Source: Guillardia theta CCMP2712
Lineage: Eukaryota > Cryptophyceae > Pyrenomonadales > Geminigeraceae
NCBI RefSeq assembly: GCF_000315625.1
Contig: NW_005434673.1
Location: 1,069,012-1,133,011 of the forward strand
DNA length: 64,000 bases
Direction of reading: 5' to 3'
This document shows positions 33,855 to 47,777 of the stretch, piece after piece (the stretch's first letter is position 1; every line of letters starts with the position of its first letter). A model generated the notes under the pieces. The model was not told the origin of the DNA and made no database searches. It worked only from the letters and a program-made list of their open reading frames with translations. The position numbers and the translations under genes were made by a program.

Positions 33855-34332
33855 GTGTTTGACTTCGTCATCTTTCTAGTACCTCCTCCCGCTTCTGAGA
33901 AGAACCCTGGTTGGGAGGAGGATGACCCATTTGGCCCTTTCGAAGGAGGTGTCTCTGAACATCAAAGGATCGAAGGAAGAGTGATTAGTGAAGCTTTAGC
34001 GAAACATTTCACGCTTGAGCTCGATGCTCCAGATCGTTACGACTATGGACCGAAGGAAAGAAAAGAAGGAGAGCGACTTAAGTGTTGGTTCAGAGATGAG
34101 GAGAAGCAACCCTTGGAGCTCTCATGCTCAAGAAGCGAGGAAGCCAAAAGATGAAAGGATGGTGAAGCAGCAGGAGAAAAAGTGTAATGAGGTTGGAATT
34201 GTACTGGATGAAGTCATGAGGATGTTTCCTTCAGTGCCTGCTGCGGAGGAGGGGGAGCGGAGGCTGGAGATGAAGGAGCTGATGAAGCTCCATCGTCTGT
34301 CTCCTCGTCCTCCAAACCTTCTTGATATCTGA
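33855..34332 (+). CDS. hypothetical charged protein, uncertain
   Basis: Two overlapping open frames. The first (33855-34154) contains EKNPGWEEDDPFGPFEGG and a stretch of Arg, Glu and Lys. The second (34015-34332) ends with a charged helix LEMKELMKLHRL just left of the Kelch duplicate. A small intron could join them. No family is recognised and the start is not established. It may be the 3' end of a gene whose left part was replaced next to the large duplication. Confidence 0.25.
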
Positions 34333-34352
34333 TCCTTGGCGATCTCGAGAGG

Positions 34353-35093
34353 CACATCAACAGCCTTGGCGAAGATCTCCCACTCTGCTCTCGCAGCCCT
34401 GGAGAAGAACTCGGGTGAGCACGTGAACGTGCAGGGTGCGGGAGCGGAGGGTCTGGGAGAGGAGGATCGAGAAGGAGTAGACGGAAAGGAGGAGGGAGAG
34501 GGAAGGAGCGAGAAGAGGGAAGGAGAAGAGAGAGGGAGGAGAGGGAGGGAGAAGAGGGAGAAGAGAGAGATGGCCAAGGCAAGGGAGGGAGACGAGAGGA
34601 AGGAAGGGGATGAGGAACAAGTCCGTGTGGGGGGAGCTACTTGCCCGTCGTGTCTGCTCGCGTTCGCTGCCGAGAAGTTCCCGCTGAGGATGTCAAGCCG
34701 TGACCGATGATCGCTCAGGATCTTGGTCTCCCCGGACTTCTGCTCGTTCTCCAGGTCAAACTGCAGCGCGTCCAGACGGACACAGGCAAAGTTGGTGAGC
34801 GCCTTAGGCAGTCGGAGAGCGGCTGGGGACGTCTGCTCGCCTGCCCTTGGGGAGGAGGTGACTTCAGTCCACTCCTCCTGCTGGGGATCGTAGCGCTCGA
34901 TGGAGGAGTCGACTCCATCCCTGGTCCGACCGCCGAGGGCGAGGATGCAACCATGATCCGGCAGCGCCATGAGCTTGTGGTTGGCGCGAGCTCGCGACAT
35001 CCTCCTCGCAGAGCTCCAGCGGGGGGGGAAGGTGGAGGGGTCGAAGGCCTCGACTGTGTCCTCCATGTCGGGCGTGTAGGAGTAGCCGCCTGA
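34353..35093. repeat. arm A of the 741-bp inverted duplication
   Basis: Reverse complement of 36560-37300, same length, nearly identical. The arms are separated by 1466 bp. Confidence 0.93.
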
Positions 35094-35170
35094 ATGGCAA
35101 TGAGCAAGACCATCTCCTTGGACGTTCGTTCATGCTGCCTGGCCCTGAAGACGAGTCCGCCCATGCGCCA
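34353..35170 (-). pseudogene. truncated inverted copy of the Kelch gene
   Basis: Positions 35093-34353 match the Kelch exon at 36560-37300 over exactly 741 bp in inverse orientation, with very few changes (for example GGRTRDG for GGQTRDG). Just upstream, 35170-35094 resembles the signal-anchor exon of the intact gene (MVLLIAI against RVLLIAI). The first Kelch repeats are missing and the join shifts the frame, so translation from the leader does not enter the Kelch frame. A product from an internal ATG (35066) is possible but would lack half the propeller. Confidence 0.7.
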
Positions 35171-35515
35171 GGTTGAGATCGGAGAGAGAGGAGGAGAGGA
35201 GAGGGCAAGCGGAGAGGGGAAGACAAGGATGCGGGGATGTAGGGGGATGGGGGGGAGGAAAGGAGGGCCTGGATCCGCCCCTTGAAATAATTTCAATTTC
35301 ACCCTCTCCCGTGTGCTCCCCCTTCGCTTCTCCCCTCGCGACCCTCGTCTCCTCGCTTCTCGCCCGCCTTCCATTCTTCGACCCCTGGGCCTCCAGTCTA
35401 CTCTTCTCCTCTCAACGTTGCCACTACTCTCACTCCCCCTCTTCCCCTCCTCGCATCCTCGCATCCCTGCCTTGTCCTCTCCTCTCCTGCACTCACTCCG
35501 CTCTCAACATGGAGC
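35171..35515. other. spacer between divergent Kelch copies
   Basis: Purine-rich on the left and pyrimidine-rich on the right, around CCTTGAAATAATTTCAATTT at 35280-35299, which contains the palindrome TTGAAATAATTTCAA (35282-35296). Probably the promoter region of the intact Kelch gene and, by symmetry, of the truncated copy. Confidence 0.5.
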
Positions 35516-37796
35516 ATGGCGCATCGCGTCTCCTGGGACAAGCAGCATGAGAGCATGTCCGTGCCCATTGGGAGGGTCTTGCTCATCGCCATCTTGTGCG
35601 AGTGTCTGTGGGAATCTTTGCATGGAAGCCATGTCGCGCCGCTTCCTCCGGCCAAGAACATGGAGGGAGAGAAGAGGACAAGGAGGCCCAGGGCTGCGAG
35701 CGGCAAGCAGAGACAGACGGAGGTTCACGAGGGCTCTATCGTCATACTGGGAGGGAGGGGGTCAGAGGACAACTGCCCGTCATCTGGTGTGTTCGCTCTG
35801 GACCTCGTGTCGAGGACGTGGGCCAAGCTTCCGTCCATGAAGGCTTGTCGGTCGAGCTCCGAGTGCGTCATGCTGGGAGACTCGCTCCTCGTGTGCGGCG
35901 GCTTCGACTTTGACGTGCTCTTTACTGTCGAGTCCCTCAGATTCAAGCACTCCTTCCTCTACACCAAGGATGAAGCCTCCTCCTCCCGCCCTCCTCTGGG
36001 GCTGCTGATACCTGATAAGTCATGGACGGACTGCCCGGACATGGAGGAGACGCGCACCAAGTTCGGCGTGTGCAGCTTGAACGGTCTGCTGTGGATCGTG
36101 GGAGGGTTGGACTCAGAGGGAGAGATTCTGAGATCTGTGGAAGTCTTTGACCCTAAGGATCGCGTGTGGGTGCGAGGAGCGGCAAGCATGATGTACGCGC
36201 GGCAGAATCATGCAGTCGCTGTGCTCAACGGGAGGATCTACGCCATGGGAGGCACCTTGGAGGACGGGATGCCGACGGCTAGCGTGCGAGTCGCTCCTTC
36301 CCGCTGCTGCCGTGCTGATGTCACCTTAGGTTGAGAGTTACGACCCGGAGAGCAACACATGGAGGTTGGAAGCTCAGATGCTGCGGCCGCGAGAAGGTTT
36401 CTGCTCCTGCTTGACACTCTCTTCCTTCCTCACTCCCTTACTTTTACTCTTCCCCACTCTCCCTCCTCCCCTCCCTCCTTCCACTTGCCCTTCATGCCTG
36501 TCTGGTTGACTTGCCTGGAAGCGTTTGCTGCAGCAGTCTTCGAGCACTGCATCTTCATTTCAGGCGGCTACTCCTACACGCCCGACATGGAGGACACAGT
36601 CGAGGCCTTCGACCCCTCCACCTTCCCCCCCCGCTGGAGCTCTGCGAGGAGGATGTCGCGAGCTCGCGCCAACCACAAGCTCATGGCGCTGCCGGATCAT
36701 GGTTGCATCCTCGCCCTCGGCGGTCAGACCAGGGATGGAGTCGACTCCTCCATCGAGCGCTACGATCCCCAGCAGGAGGAGTGGACTGAAGTCACCTCCT
36801 CCCCAAGGGCAGGCGAGCAGACGTCCCCAGCTGCTCTCCGACTGCCTAAGGCGCTCACCAACTTTGCCTGTGTCCGTCTGGACGCGCTGCAGTTTGACCT
36901 GGAGAACGAGCAGAAGTCCGGGGAGACCAAGATCCTGAGCGATCATCGGTCACGGCTTGACATCCTCAGCGGGAACTTCTCGGCAGCGAACGCGAGCAGA
37001 CACGACGGGCAAGTAGCTCCCCCCACACGGACTTGTTCCTCATCCCCTTCCTTCCTCTCGTCTCCCTCCCTTGCCTTGGCCATCTCTCTCTTCTCGCTCT
37101 TCTCCCTCCCTCTCCTCCCTCTCTCTTCTCCTTCCCTCTTCTCGCTCCTTCCCTCTCCCTCCTCCTTTCCGTCTGCTCCTTCTCGATCCTCCTCTCCCAG
37201 ACCCTCCGCTCCCGCACCCTGCACGTTCACGTGCTCACCCGAGTTCTTCTCCAGGGCTGCGAGAGCAGAGTGGGAGATCTTCGCCAAGGCTGTTGATGTG
37301 ACGGGGTTATGAGCCTCTGCCCTCCTCTCACCCTCCTCTCAGGATCACTACGGCGACAAGATCACCAAGATGATAGACGAGTGCGAGGTCCCCGTCCTTC
37401 CCGTGCGTCCTCCTCCCTCTTGTGCCTCTTCCGCTGACCTTGGGCCCCCTCTGCTCTGCCACATCTCAGGACGAGCTGCGAGAGCTGGGTGGGTCTCGAA
37501 ACTAGATGGCGCTGGCTGACTTGTCTGCAGTGGACGAGGATGACGCGGCGACGAGGAAGGAGCTCGTCATCAACGCGACAGAAGATCTGGTCGGCATCGC
37601 GCTCAAGGTGAGCCGGGTAGACATGCTTGCTCCTGCTAACCTCCCGCAGGGCGACAAGAAGCTGGAGGAGGAGCTGGACAGCGAGCTGGAGCTGGAGCTG
37701 CAGAAGCTGAGGAACAGCTCGTTGATATCCAAGGCGAAGAGGAGCGGAGGGCCGAGAGGAAGGCGAGGAAGAGGTTCATTCAAGAAGTTACAATGA
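35516..37796 (+). CDS. Kelch-repeat protein with N-terminal membrane anchor or signal
   Basis: After a short N-terminus a hydrophobic stretch (PIGRVLLIAILCECLW) suggests a signal peptide or anchor. Kelch blades follow with the GG plus aromatic pattern: GSIVILGGRG, DSLLVCGGFDF, GLLWIVGGLDSEGE then VEVFDPKDRVW, GRIYAMGGTLEDG then VESYDPESNTW, CIFISGGYSYTPD and CILALGGQTRDG then IERYDPQQEEW. That makes about six blades, a full propeller. A later region (LDALQFDLENEQKSGETKIL) and C-terminal exons end in an acidic coiled coil (EEELDSELELELQKL) and a basic tail at 37796. Linkage of the last exons (37370-37796) is inferred. The stop lies only about 26 bp from the stop of the opposing glutathione reductase gene, so the 3' UTRs must overlap. 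Partner proteins are unknown. Confidence 0.75.
36560..37300. repeat. arm B of the 741-bp inverted duplication
   Basis: Coding part of the intact Kelch gene; see arm A at 34353-35093. Confidence 0.93.
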
Positions 37797-37822
37797 AAGC
37801 GATACTCCTTTCCTTCTAGAGC

Positions 37823-40636
<2,814 letters not shown>

Positions 40637-41761
40637 CTGAACAGCCTGAGAAGATGTGTCAAGGTAAGATACAGGAAATGTCACGTGACGCAATGAGATG
40701 TGCAAAAGCAGCATTGGTGTTTGAAACTGACAAGAGGAGAGAGCAGACGATCCTTCCACAGAGATCAAAACTGGGTGTACTGAAAAAGATGTTCCAAAAT
40801 CGAAAGTCTGTGCGTCTTTGTGAGATTTATGCCTTCCTCGCCTTGTCGTGACTGTGGTTGTGACAAAACCCTGCTGCTGTCGCACACGCCTAAATGTTCG
40901 GCTCTCTTCTTCTCCTCTCTTCTAAGTTCTACTTTATGTGTTTTCCTTCCTCCTCATAAGCCATGCAGGTTTTCTGCTTGTGCGTTCCGTTGTCTTCCTC
41001 CTCCGCCTCTCATCCGCATGTTATCCTACTCTTCCTGCCTCGCTTCGTTCATTGCGTTTCAAGACCTCCCCTACCCCTCCCAGTCCCCTACCAACACCAC
41101 CATACATCTTGTACCCCTCCCCCTAAATCCATAATGAATAGGGCTGCACGACCCCTACTAAAATTTCACCACCGTCACCCCCTTGCAAAAGATTTCTGTT
41201 CACAGAGGACCCTCGATCAGAGGTACAGGCACCCCTGCTTTTCCACGTCTAAAGGCTAAAAGTTTCCCCCCTAACCCCCCACCCCCACCCCTACCTCTTG
41301 ACCACAGCACACCTCCGTCTCTACGAAAATGTGAAGGGACTCAACAAAATGGTGGAAGAGAGGGGAAGGTACGACGGAAAGAGGTGTCCATGGAGAGAAG
41401 AGTAGAGAACGTAAACAGGTCGGGCTGTGGTGAGATGCAGCATGGTGAAAAGAGAGGAGCGGCGAAAGACTGTAGCCCACCATATGAGAATTGAAATTCG
41501 GAATACAATGTATGAGCAGAAAGGTGGGGTAAGAGGCAGGTGCATGAGGGGATGGACTAGCATGGAGCTGGGTGAGCAACAAACGCCTCGAAAATGCCAA
41601 AAAGGAATGACGACTCGGACACGGTGGAAGTCAAAACTACAAGGAAGCTACTACATTCTAGTAAAAGATACAAATAATGAATTATTTTGTCATCCCATCC
41701 CACCCCATCGCTTCGCATCGCAAATCCACGCACCCCATCTCAACTGAACTGATCCCATCTC
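40637..41761. other. intergenic spacer rich in CCCCTACCCC
   Basis: About 1.1 kb between two minus-strand genes. Clusters of CCCCTACCCC-type tracts occur at 41066-41155 and 41267-41300. A short ATCCCATCCCACCCC stretch is at 41692-41706. No coding or RNA gene is recognised; open frames are short and not family-like. Confidence 0.5.
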
Positions 41762-43201
41762 CTAGGTCGTCTTTTCTTGTGGAGCGATCTCTTGGAACCA
41801 ATCGTTGAGGATTCGGTTCAGTTCCTCCGGAGACTCATGATGAATCCAATGCCCAGCATTCTCAACAGTCTCAACTCGTGAGTTAGGAAAGAACCGACGA
41901 ATGGTGTCGAAGTGAACATCCTGCACATGTATCAAAATCTTAAACACAGATGTCTTTAGGCTATACTTGCACGTATTTTGATCTGCCTCCTCTCACAAAA
42001 AGCGTTGGACCGTCGTAAGTCAAGTTTGAATCCTGCAACAAGGTAATGGAGAGCAAGTGGAGGCATGGAGTTCTTACAACGTTGAACTTCTTCAGCTCTC
42101 CATTCTTCACTCCTTCGCTGAAAGGAGCAAATTTCGTTAGCAGCGTTGCGATCTCACCTCAAACCTACCGAATAGATTGCACGTTCACCTTCCACTTGAA
42201 CTGCACCGAAAATGTTGATTTCAGATTACAACAAGCTGAAACATTCTCCAAACCTTTTTGGTCTCTTGAACTTGAGTTAAATTTGTCAAGATAAACTCCC
42301 TAGTTTCCTGATCCTGTTTAAAAATAGCGCAAAATCAACCGCGAAGCAACGAAAAGCGAGAGCACACAGGAATCTCCTTCGATAGCAAATCACGAGCTTG
42401 AGCGACAGAGGTGATTGAATTGAGATCTAGATTCTACAAAAAGTCACTTATCTCGGTCAGCAAGAATAGGTCAGCAAGGATCCTACGGCCATTGCATCCA
42501 GGATGGAAAGATGCATGGAGGAAGAGGAATACTCCACAGGTGCAATGTCAACAACAACCAGACTAGCCAGTTTGTCTGGATACTGTCATGACTGAGTCAA
42601 GAAAACAGAAGAGTACGACAAAGATAGTCTGACTTTGAGCGCCATGTTCATGGCAACTTTTCCTCCCATAGAATGACCAATCAATGAAAGTTTTTCAGCC
42701 CCCAGCCCATTCGCGAATCCAAGAACATCCTCGCACCTGCATGTACATTCAACGCTATCGTAGGATGATGTAATTGCAATGGGGGGTCACATTTCGTCGT
42801 AGAGCATCGAAGATGCGTGTTGTGAACGTCCGTGGTTTCGAAGATCGAGAGCACAAACGTATCGACCAGGTAGAAAATCTTCTCTCACTAGAAGACTCCT
42901 CCAGTTGTATGAACTGCAAGAAAGCAAAAGTGACGCGCAATGATAGCCAGGTCACAAATTACCTTCCAAGCATGCCGTGAAGGATGAAAGTTATGGGCTT
43001 GCTTGTGTAGTCTTTGATATCACCAATCCGTTTTGGTATGAAAGAAGCTAACTCAACCGTTGGTATCGAATGAACAGACCTCCCACTTCCCCCAAGACAA
43101 AGTTGTCTCGATGCCAAAGCTGTACACGACAAGCTCCATGAAAGATTATGCCGGGCTAATTTGCTCCAAACGTCGAATCCGCGCATACCTCTACCCAACA
43201 T
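41762..43201 (-). CDS. ABHD11-like alpha/beta hydrolase
   Basis: Reconstructed motifs in order: PITFILHGMLGSSYNW (oxyanion region, about 43000-42910), YVCALDLRNHGRSQHASSM, GAEKLSLIGHSMGGKVAMNM with the Ser nucleophile (about 42690), ASLVVVDIAPVEYSS, GPTLFVRGGRSKYV and FFPNSRVETVENAGHWIHHE with the catalytic His (about 41860). This pattern is that of ABHD11, a mitochondrial serine hydrolase; human ABHD11 supports lipoylation of the 2-oxoglutarate dehydrogenase complex. The first 50 residues are rich in Arg, Ser and Leu, as in a mitochondrial presequence. Introns are short and phase-compatible; the boundaries given were checked for the first half. Confidence 0.82.
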
Positions 43202-43935
43202 GGAAGACTAAGAAAAAGCCTGACAACAGAAATTGAAGTTATTTCAAGGAACGAGCCACGGGTTGTGTAAAAATCAAACCCTTTCATCATGTCGAACCAA
43301 AAACCAAGAAAATTTGATGGGGAAAGAGAGTATACAGAAGCTATCTCAGGGACGGACCATAGAAAGAAATTATCTCAACAGGAAAGAGCACATCAATAGA
43401 TTGTGAAAGTCACCCATGGGGCCAAGGGCATTGATTCCTACAATGCATTGACAAAGCAGGTGAACAGGTTGAGCTCAGCTGGAATGCAAGCATTTCGTGC
43501 GAGGTTTAATGTGATGTTTGTGCATAGACAAGTGCAAGAAAACATGACAACGAAACCAAACATGAGTGAACTTACAGAAATGAGATTGTGAGATCAACAA
43601 GTAGCAAAGGAGGGACAGAGGAAATGAGTGAAGAATCACGAACATAGCACTCCTCTGCACAAAAATTTCCGCATCCCTATACAAAGATTAGCGTCCATGA
43701 GAAACAAGAGCGTGGAGTATGAAGCAGGAAGATAGATCTTGACATGGGAACGATGAAGCAACAAGGAACATTGCTGTATGTGATTGCCGCAAGGTCGCAG
43801 GCACTAGAAGCTGCATGGAGGAGCCGGCATGGACCTGCTAAATCGCGTTTTTTAAATTCAAGTAACTATTTTGATTTGAATTTTTGTGGAACATATTTGA
43901 AAATTCACACAGTATTTATACATAAAATTGGACAA
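43202..43935. other. intergenic spacer, AT-richer than average
   Basis: About 730 bp upstream of the ABHD11-like gene with no recognised element. Open frames are short and unsupported. Confidence 0.35.
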
Positions 43936-44172
43936 ATGAAAAAATCGCGCGAGAACCGGAGGAGCAGGGAGGAGACCAGGAGGCGCAAGGAGGCAGAGGA
44001 GCGAGTGAAGTTGCTCGAGGAGAAGAGAACAAACAGACTTGAGAGGAGGACAAAAAGACATGAGAATAGGTTCAACAGACATGTGTTTCCATCTGACGAC
44101 AACGAAGAAAGGCAAGTAACATCATTCATCATTCGTACACCTAAAGAAAATTGCTCGGAAACACCAGTGTAA
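43936..44172 (+). CDS. hypothetical small basic coiled-coil protein
   Basis: A 78-codon frame begins at MKKSRENRRSREE and is dominated by Arg, Glu and Lys with a leucine spacing suggestive of one long helix. It continues open upstream to 43744, but that part looks non-coding (AT-rich). No family is recognised; it may be spurious or one exon of a longer gene. It converges on the PHD-finger gene, whose stop is at 44259. Confidence 0.25.
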   Translation: MKKSRENRRSREETRRRKEAEERVKLLEEKRTNRLERRTKRHENRFNRHVFPSDDNEERQVTSFIIRTPKENCSETPV

Positions 44173-44258
44173 AAATTGAGGAAATATTCCTTTACTTTTT
44201 ATGTATGTAGCGCTGTCAACGTATAAGAAAAAAATCAATTGAGAGTATGCTTGTTGTT

Positions 44259-45139
44259 CTATGCTGAAATCAATGGCTGAATTCCTAACTTGACTAATAA
44301 GTTCTTGTTCCTTGCGATATTTGCTTGCCTTCTCTTCTCGTACTCAGAGGCTTCTGAAGAACTCTCCTCCAGCGCAAAATTGACTTCACACGGCATCGAT
44401 GCCGAAGGAGCTTTTCTGTTTGCTGAAAGATCTCTTTCTCCTCCTCCTGCATTTAATCGACAATTGCATTGCGACTGACGGGGTGGAAACAAACAAAAAT
44501 TGCATGTCCAGTTACCACAAATGATGTTTGCTTTCGCGAACTGTAAACACGTGCTGTGCGCTGAAATCGTGCAATGCTTGCATTGCAGTAGATTACCTCC
44601 TCTCTTGCAGATGCAGCAGAATTCTTGTTGCACAACCTGCTTTGACGATGGTCTTAAACAGATATCACTCCGGCGAGCCTGCTCGTTGCCTTGACTAATG
44701 GGAGCCGATCGGTCAAGAAAGAACCAAAGAACACCATAATCCTTCACATTCAGATCGTGCAGCCATTTTTGTCCACTATCAAATTCAGAGCGAGGATATC
44801 TGACCTGTTGCAAACAGTCACCAAAAAACAACACACATTGAGTTCTCGAACCCAGTATCCTCGATTCACTCTACCTTTGTTCCTGAGCATGACTGTCCCT
44901 GTATGCCAACCGTCGTGAAAGACGTGGGCAATTTTTTGACCGGATAACTTTTTGCCTCTTTTCAGCAAACTTTCAACGTCTGCGCCAGATAGACGAGCAT
45001 GTCGAAAGATGTGCGGAATGTTTGATGATGTTTTGAATCGTCTGTTCTTGAATATCTGAAAAATCTTCTTTTCCTGTATGATTTTTTGCTTCAAGACAGT
45101 AAAATACGGTGATCTTCGGCATTTGCACCAACATTTCAT
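44259..45139 (-). CDS. PHD-finger protein with Tudor-like domain
   Basis: Two exons joined by a 47-nt intron (after NRGYW). The first part holds a Tudor-like strand set: GQKIAHVFHDGWHTGTV, RVNRGYW then VRYPRSEFDSGQKWL and VKDYGVLWFFLD. A PHD finger follows with the Cys4-His-Cys3 pattern: FCCICKRGGNLLQCKHC, ISAHSTC and WTCNFC. PHD fingers read histone H3 tails, so a chromatin role is likely. The C-terminus has YEKRRQANIARNKNLLVKLG, a short motif seen in many plant and algal nuclear proteins. The start at 45139 is uncertain; the first 45 residues are Lys-rich and Cys-containing and may not be coding. Confidence 0.72.
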
Positions 45140-45658
45140 GACGGCAAAAGAAATCTTATTCGTTGTTCAATCAGCTCTGCAAATCTCAGTACATCACCAA
45201 GACAACGTGAAATGTAGTTCTTCAATACAAGTTGTCTGCAAACTGCGTTAGTCTGTCTTCTCTGTGAATCTTTCCACACCGTCTATCTTCTCTTGCTCTC
45301 CTCCTCGTACTCCTGACCTTGCTCTATCTCCGTCGTCTATATCTACCTCTCCTCTTCTTACTCCTGACCTTACTCTACCTTCCTCTTCTATCTCCGTGCT
45401 CTCTATCTACCTCTCCTCCTCTTACTCCTGACCTTACTCTACTTTTCCTCTTCTATCTCCGTGCTCTATATCTATGTCTTCTTCTCTTACTCCTGACCTG
45501 ACCTTGCTCTACCTCACACAACCAATCAACATCCACAACCACAAACTTCCCCCACCCCACCCCTCTAAAGTGACCCCACCCCCTGCCCTACTTTTTCTTA
45601 CCTTTTTCCCTCACCACCCAACCAAATATTATTCTATCAGTGATATCCGCCGCATTGA
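45140..45658. repeat. pyrimidine-rich spacer with imperfect about 60-bp repeats
   Basis: From 45290 to 45510, blocks such as CTCTTACTCCTGACCTTACT and TATCTCCGTGCTCTATATCT recur three to four times. From 45545 to 45600 there is a cluster of CCCCACCCC tracts. It lies between divergent genes. Confidence 0.6.
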
Positions 45659-47565
45659 ATGGTGCGTCGCAGCGCCATCGGGCTCATGCTCCAGGGAACT
45701 CAGATCGAGCACAAGATGGTAAGATGAGAGAATAAGATGGTGTGCGAACAGATAAGTACTTGCCAGCTAATGTTACGTCACAATTCTGAGATGTTAGTGA
45801 CAAGGGCACTACGGCAGCATGATTGTCAGATTTTTGACGATTTATGGTTTCTTGTTCAGATCGGCAGCCCTGCCATGAGCTGTGATCAACTGAAAAGAGG
45901 AGATACCATTCTCATGGTGATTTCTTTGTGAAAGTTACAGGACAAGGATGACGTAAGAAGACAGGTAGATGGAGTAGAAGTTACAGCTGAGACAATACAT
46001 CCGCTACTCCTTGGTAACGACGAGCCTGGATCCAAAGTTTTGCTGAGATTGAGGAAGATGGCCACGGTCAGTCGATTTCATGCCTTTCATGCAGTAAGAA
46101 GATGAAGTTTCGCACAGGACGAGACAATAGAAGTAGTAGTGCAGAGATTTGAGATTGCAAAACATGAGGAACAAAAAAAGGTTTTTGATGCATTCTCTGA
46201 GATAAAGGATCTTTCTACTCGCCTCAAGAATCAACATCTTTCTGAAGTGGTCGATCATGTATTAAATAAACTTTTGTAGAGCACTAAGCAAGAATTGACA
46301 GAATCCTTACAGGCAATTGAGTGCTGGAACAATTTGGAAGAGTCAAACCAATCCAAGATTTCTACGCTTGATCGCTTGGTCCAATCGCATCAAGAACAAG
46401 CTCGTGAATATGTTCTCCAGTCCATGAGCTGCTTGCGCGATGTGATCTCAATCGGGGAAGAAAAAGAAGACGAATACACAAGCTTGATCCAACAGCTTGA
46501 AATTACATGCACAAAAAAGGATCAAGAAACTCAAAGGATTGAGAAGGCAGTTGCAGATTTGAATAGTCAATTGCTTACTTTGCGAGATGAACTTATCTCG
46601 CAAACAACACAGCGCGACAAAACAAGAGCTGAATATCTCAAAGCAAAAGACCGATTGAGCTATGAAAAGGAGAAGCGAGCATTAGCAGAGGACAAGTACA
46701 GGGAGACAAATCATCAGCTGAGGAGTGAGAAGGAGGTCCAAAGAATTCTTCTCCATTCGTTTGATACATTCTACTCGATTTTTGAGAATCAGGCTCAAGA
46801 AATCAATCTCCTTCTGGTTTCTTGCCAGTCTCTCATCCAAGAATACAAGGCTTCTAAGGATATCCCGTTCAATCCACCGCCTCTCAACCAAGTCATGCAA
46901 GGGTTTGCTTTAGACACGAGCAAGTTGAATATGACAGGATTGAATGATCTCTTGAAGAATTTTAGTCAAACCACTTTAAGTCTTACGCCTCAAAAGATGG
47001 ACAACAAGGCCAAGTTTGTTCCTGTCAAGGCCAATAGCATCAAGTTACAACAATATGATCCCAAAGAAGCAGTGTTTGGAAAAAAGAAGATAGTCTTGGA
47101 AGCAGTTGTGGCAGATCAAACCAGCAAAAACAGAGTCCCTGAGGTAACTAGTCTACTCTATGTGCTGAATAGTTACTTGGTCTCAGTTTGGAGATGTTGT
47201 GCTCGAAGTGAATTCAACTATGGTCTTGGACATCTGCGATCTCCGACTTCTTATGAAGAACAAGACGGTCTTTGTCTTTCTTCACCACGTCTGCTTAGTG
47301 TTTCTTTACAGGCCTGTATCACAGTCTACCGCAATGGTAAAATTCATTCTTTCAACCTTCCTCCTGGGCTGCTCATGGTTCCTGCTCTTGATCAGCCAGG
47401 TATGTCCAAACTCCGTATCATTCTATTAAAGCAATTCTGCTTTCAGACTCTGTCAAGCAAGAAAAAGACGGCAGTGTGCATGTGAATGTTCTGTTTGCCG
47501 GCGGGTTGTCGATAAGATTCTATCAAGAAAGGATTCTAGCGGAAGTTTTGGAAGAAAAAGAATGA
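45659..47565 (+). CDS. PDZ / coiled-coil / PDZ-like protein
   Basis: Start at MVRRSAIGLMLQG. A first PDZ-like module: IGSPAMSCDQLKRGDTILMV and PLLLGNDEPGSKVLLRLRK (to about 46070). Then about 250 residues of predicted coiled coil rich in Gln, Glu and Lys (46270-46730), for example IQQLEITCTKKDQETQRIEK. A second PDZ-like module is split over exons: FGDVVLEVNSTMVLDICDLR and ACITVYRNGKIHSF, ending with VNVLFAGGLSIRFYQER at 47565. PDZ plus coiled coil suggests a scaffold that dimerises. Codon use is more AT-rich than in the left half of the window. Exon joins were checked at 47142/47190 and at the end; the first introns are less certain. Confidence 0.6.
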
Positions 47566-47777
47566 AACGCAAAACCCAGTCCTATGTCAGTGATGTACAG
47601 CTTCTATTCTTTCACAAAAGTATAAATATCAGATCTCCAGTGACTCAACGATTACAGCAAGAGCTGAACGGGCCTGTTTCAATGTTTCAGAAAATGTCTA
47701 TCGATCCAAAAAGATTAACCTGTTCGATGTCGTTCTTGGCATTCATGAGAAACTGCTCAGTTTTTTTATCGGGTCTT

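Noticed and set aside
34128-35066. Intact-looking 312-codon Kelch frame on the minus strand
   Set aside because: It begins inside a Kelch blade, and after the duplicated part continues through low-complexity sequence; treated as a truncated duplicate.
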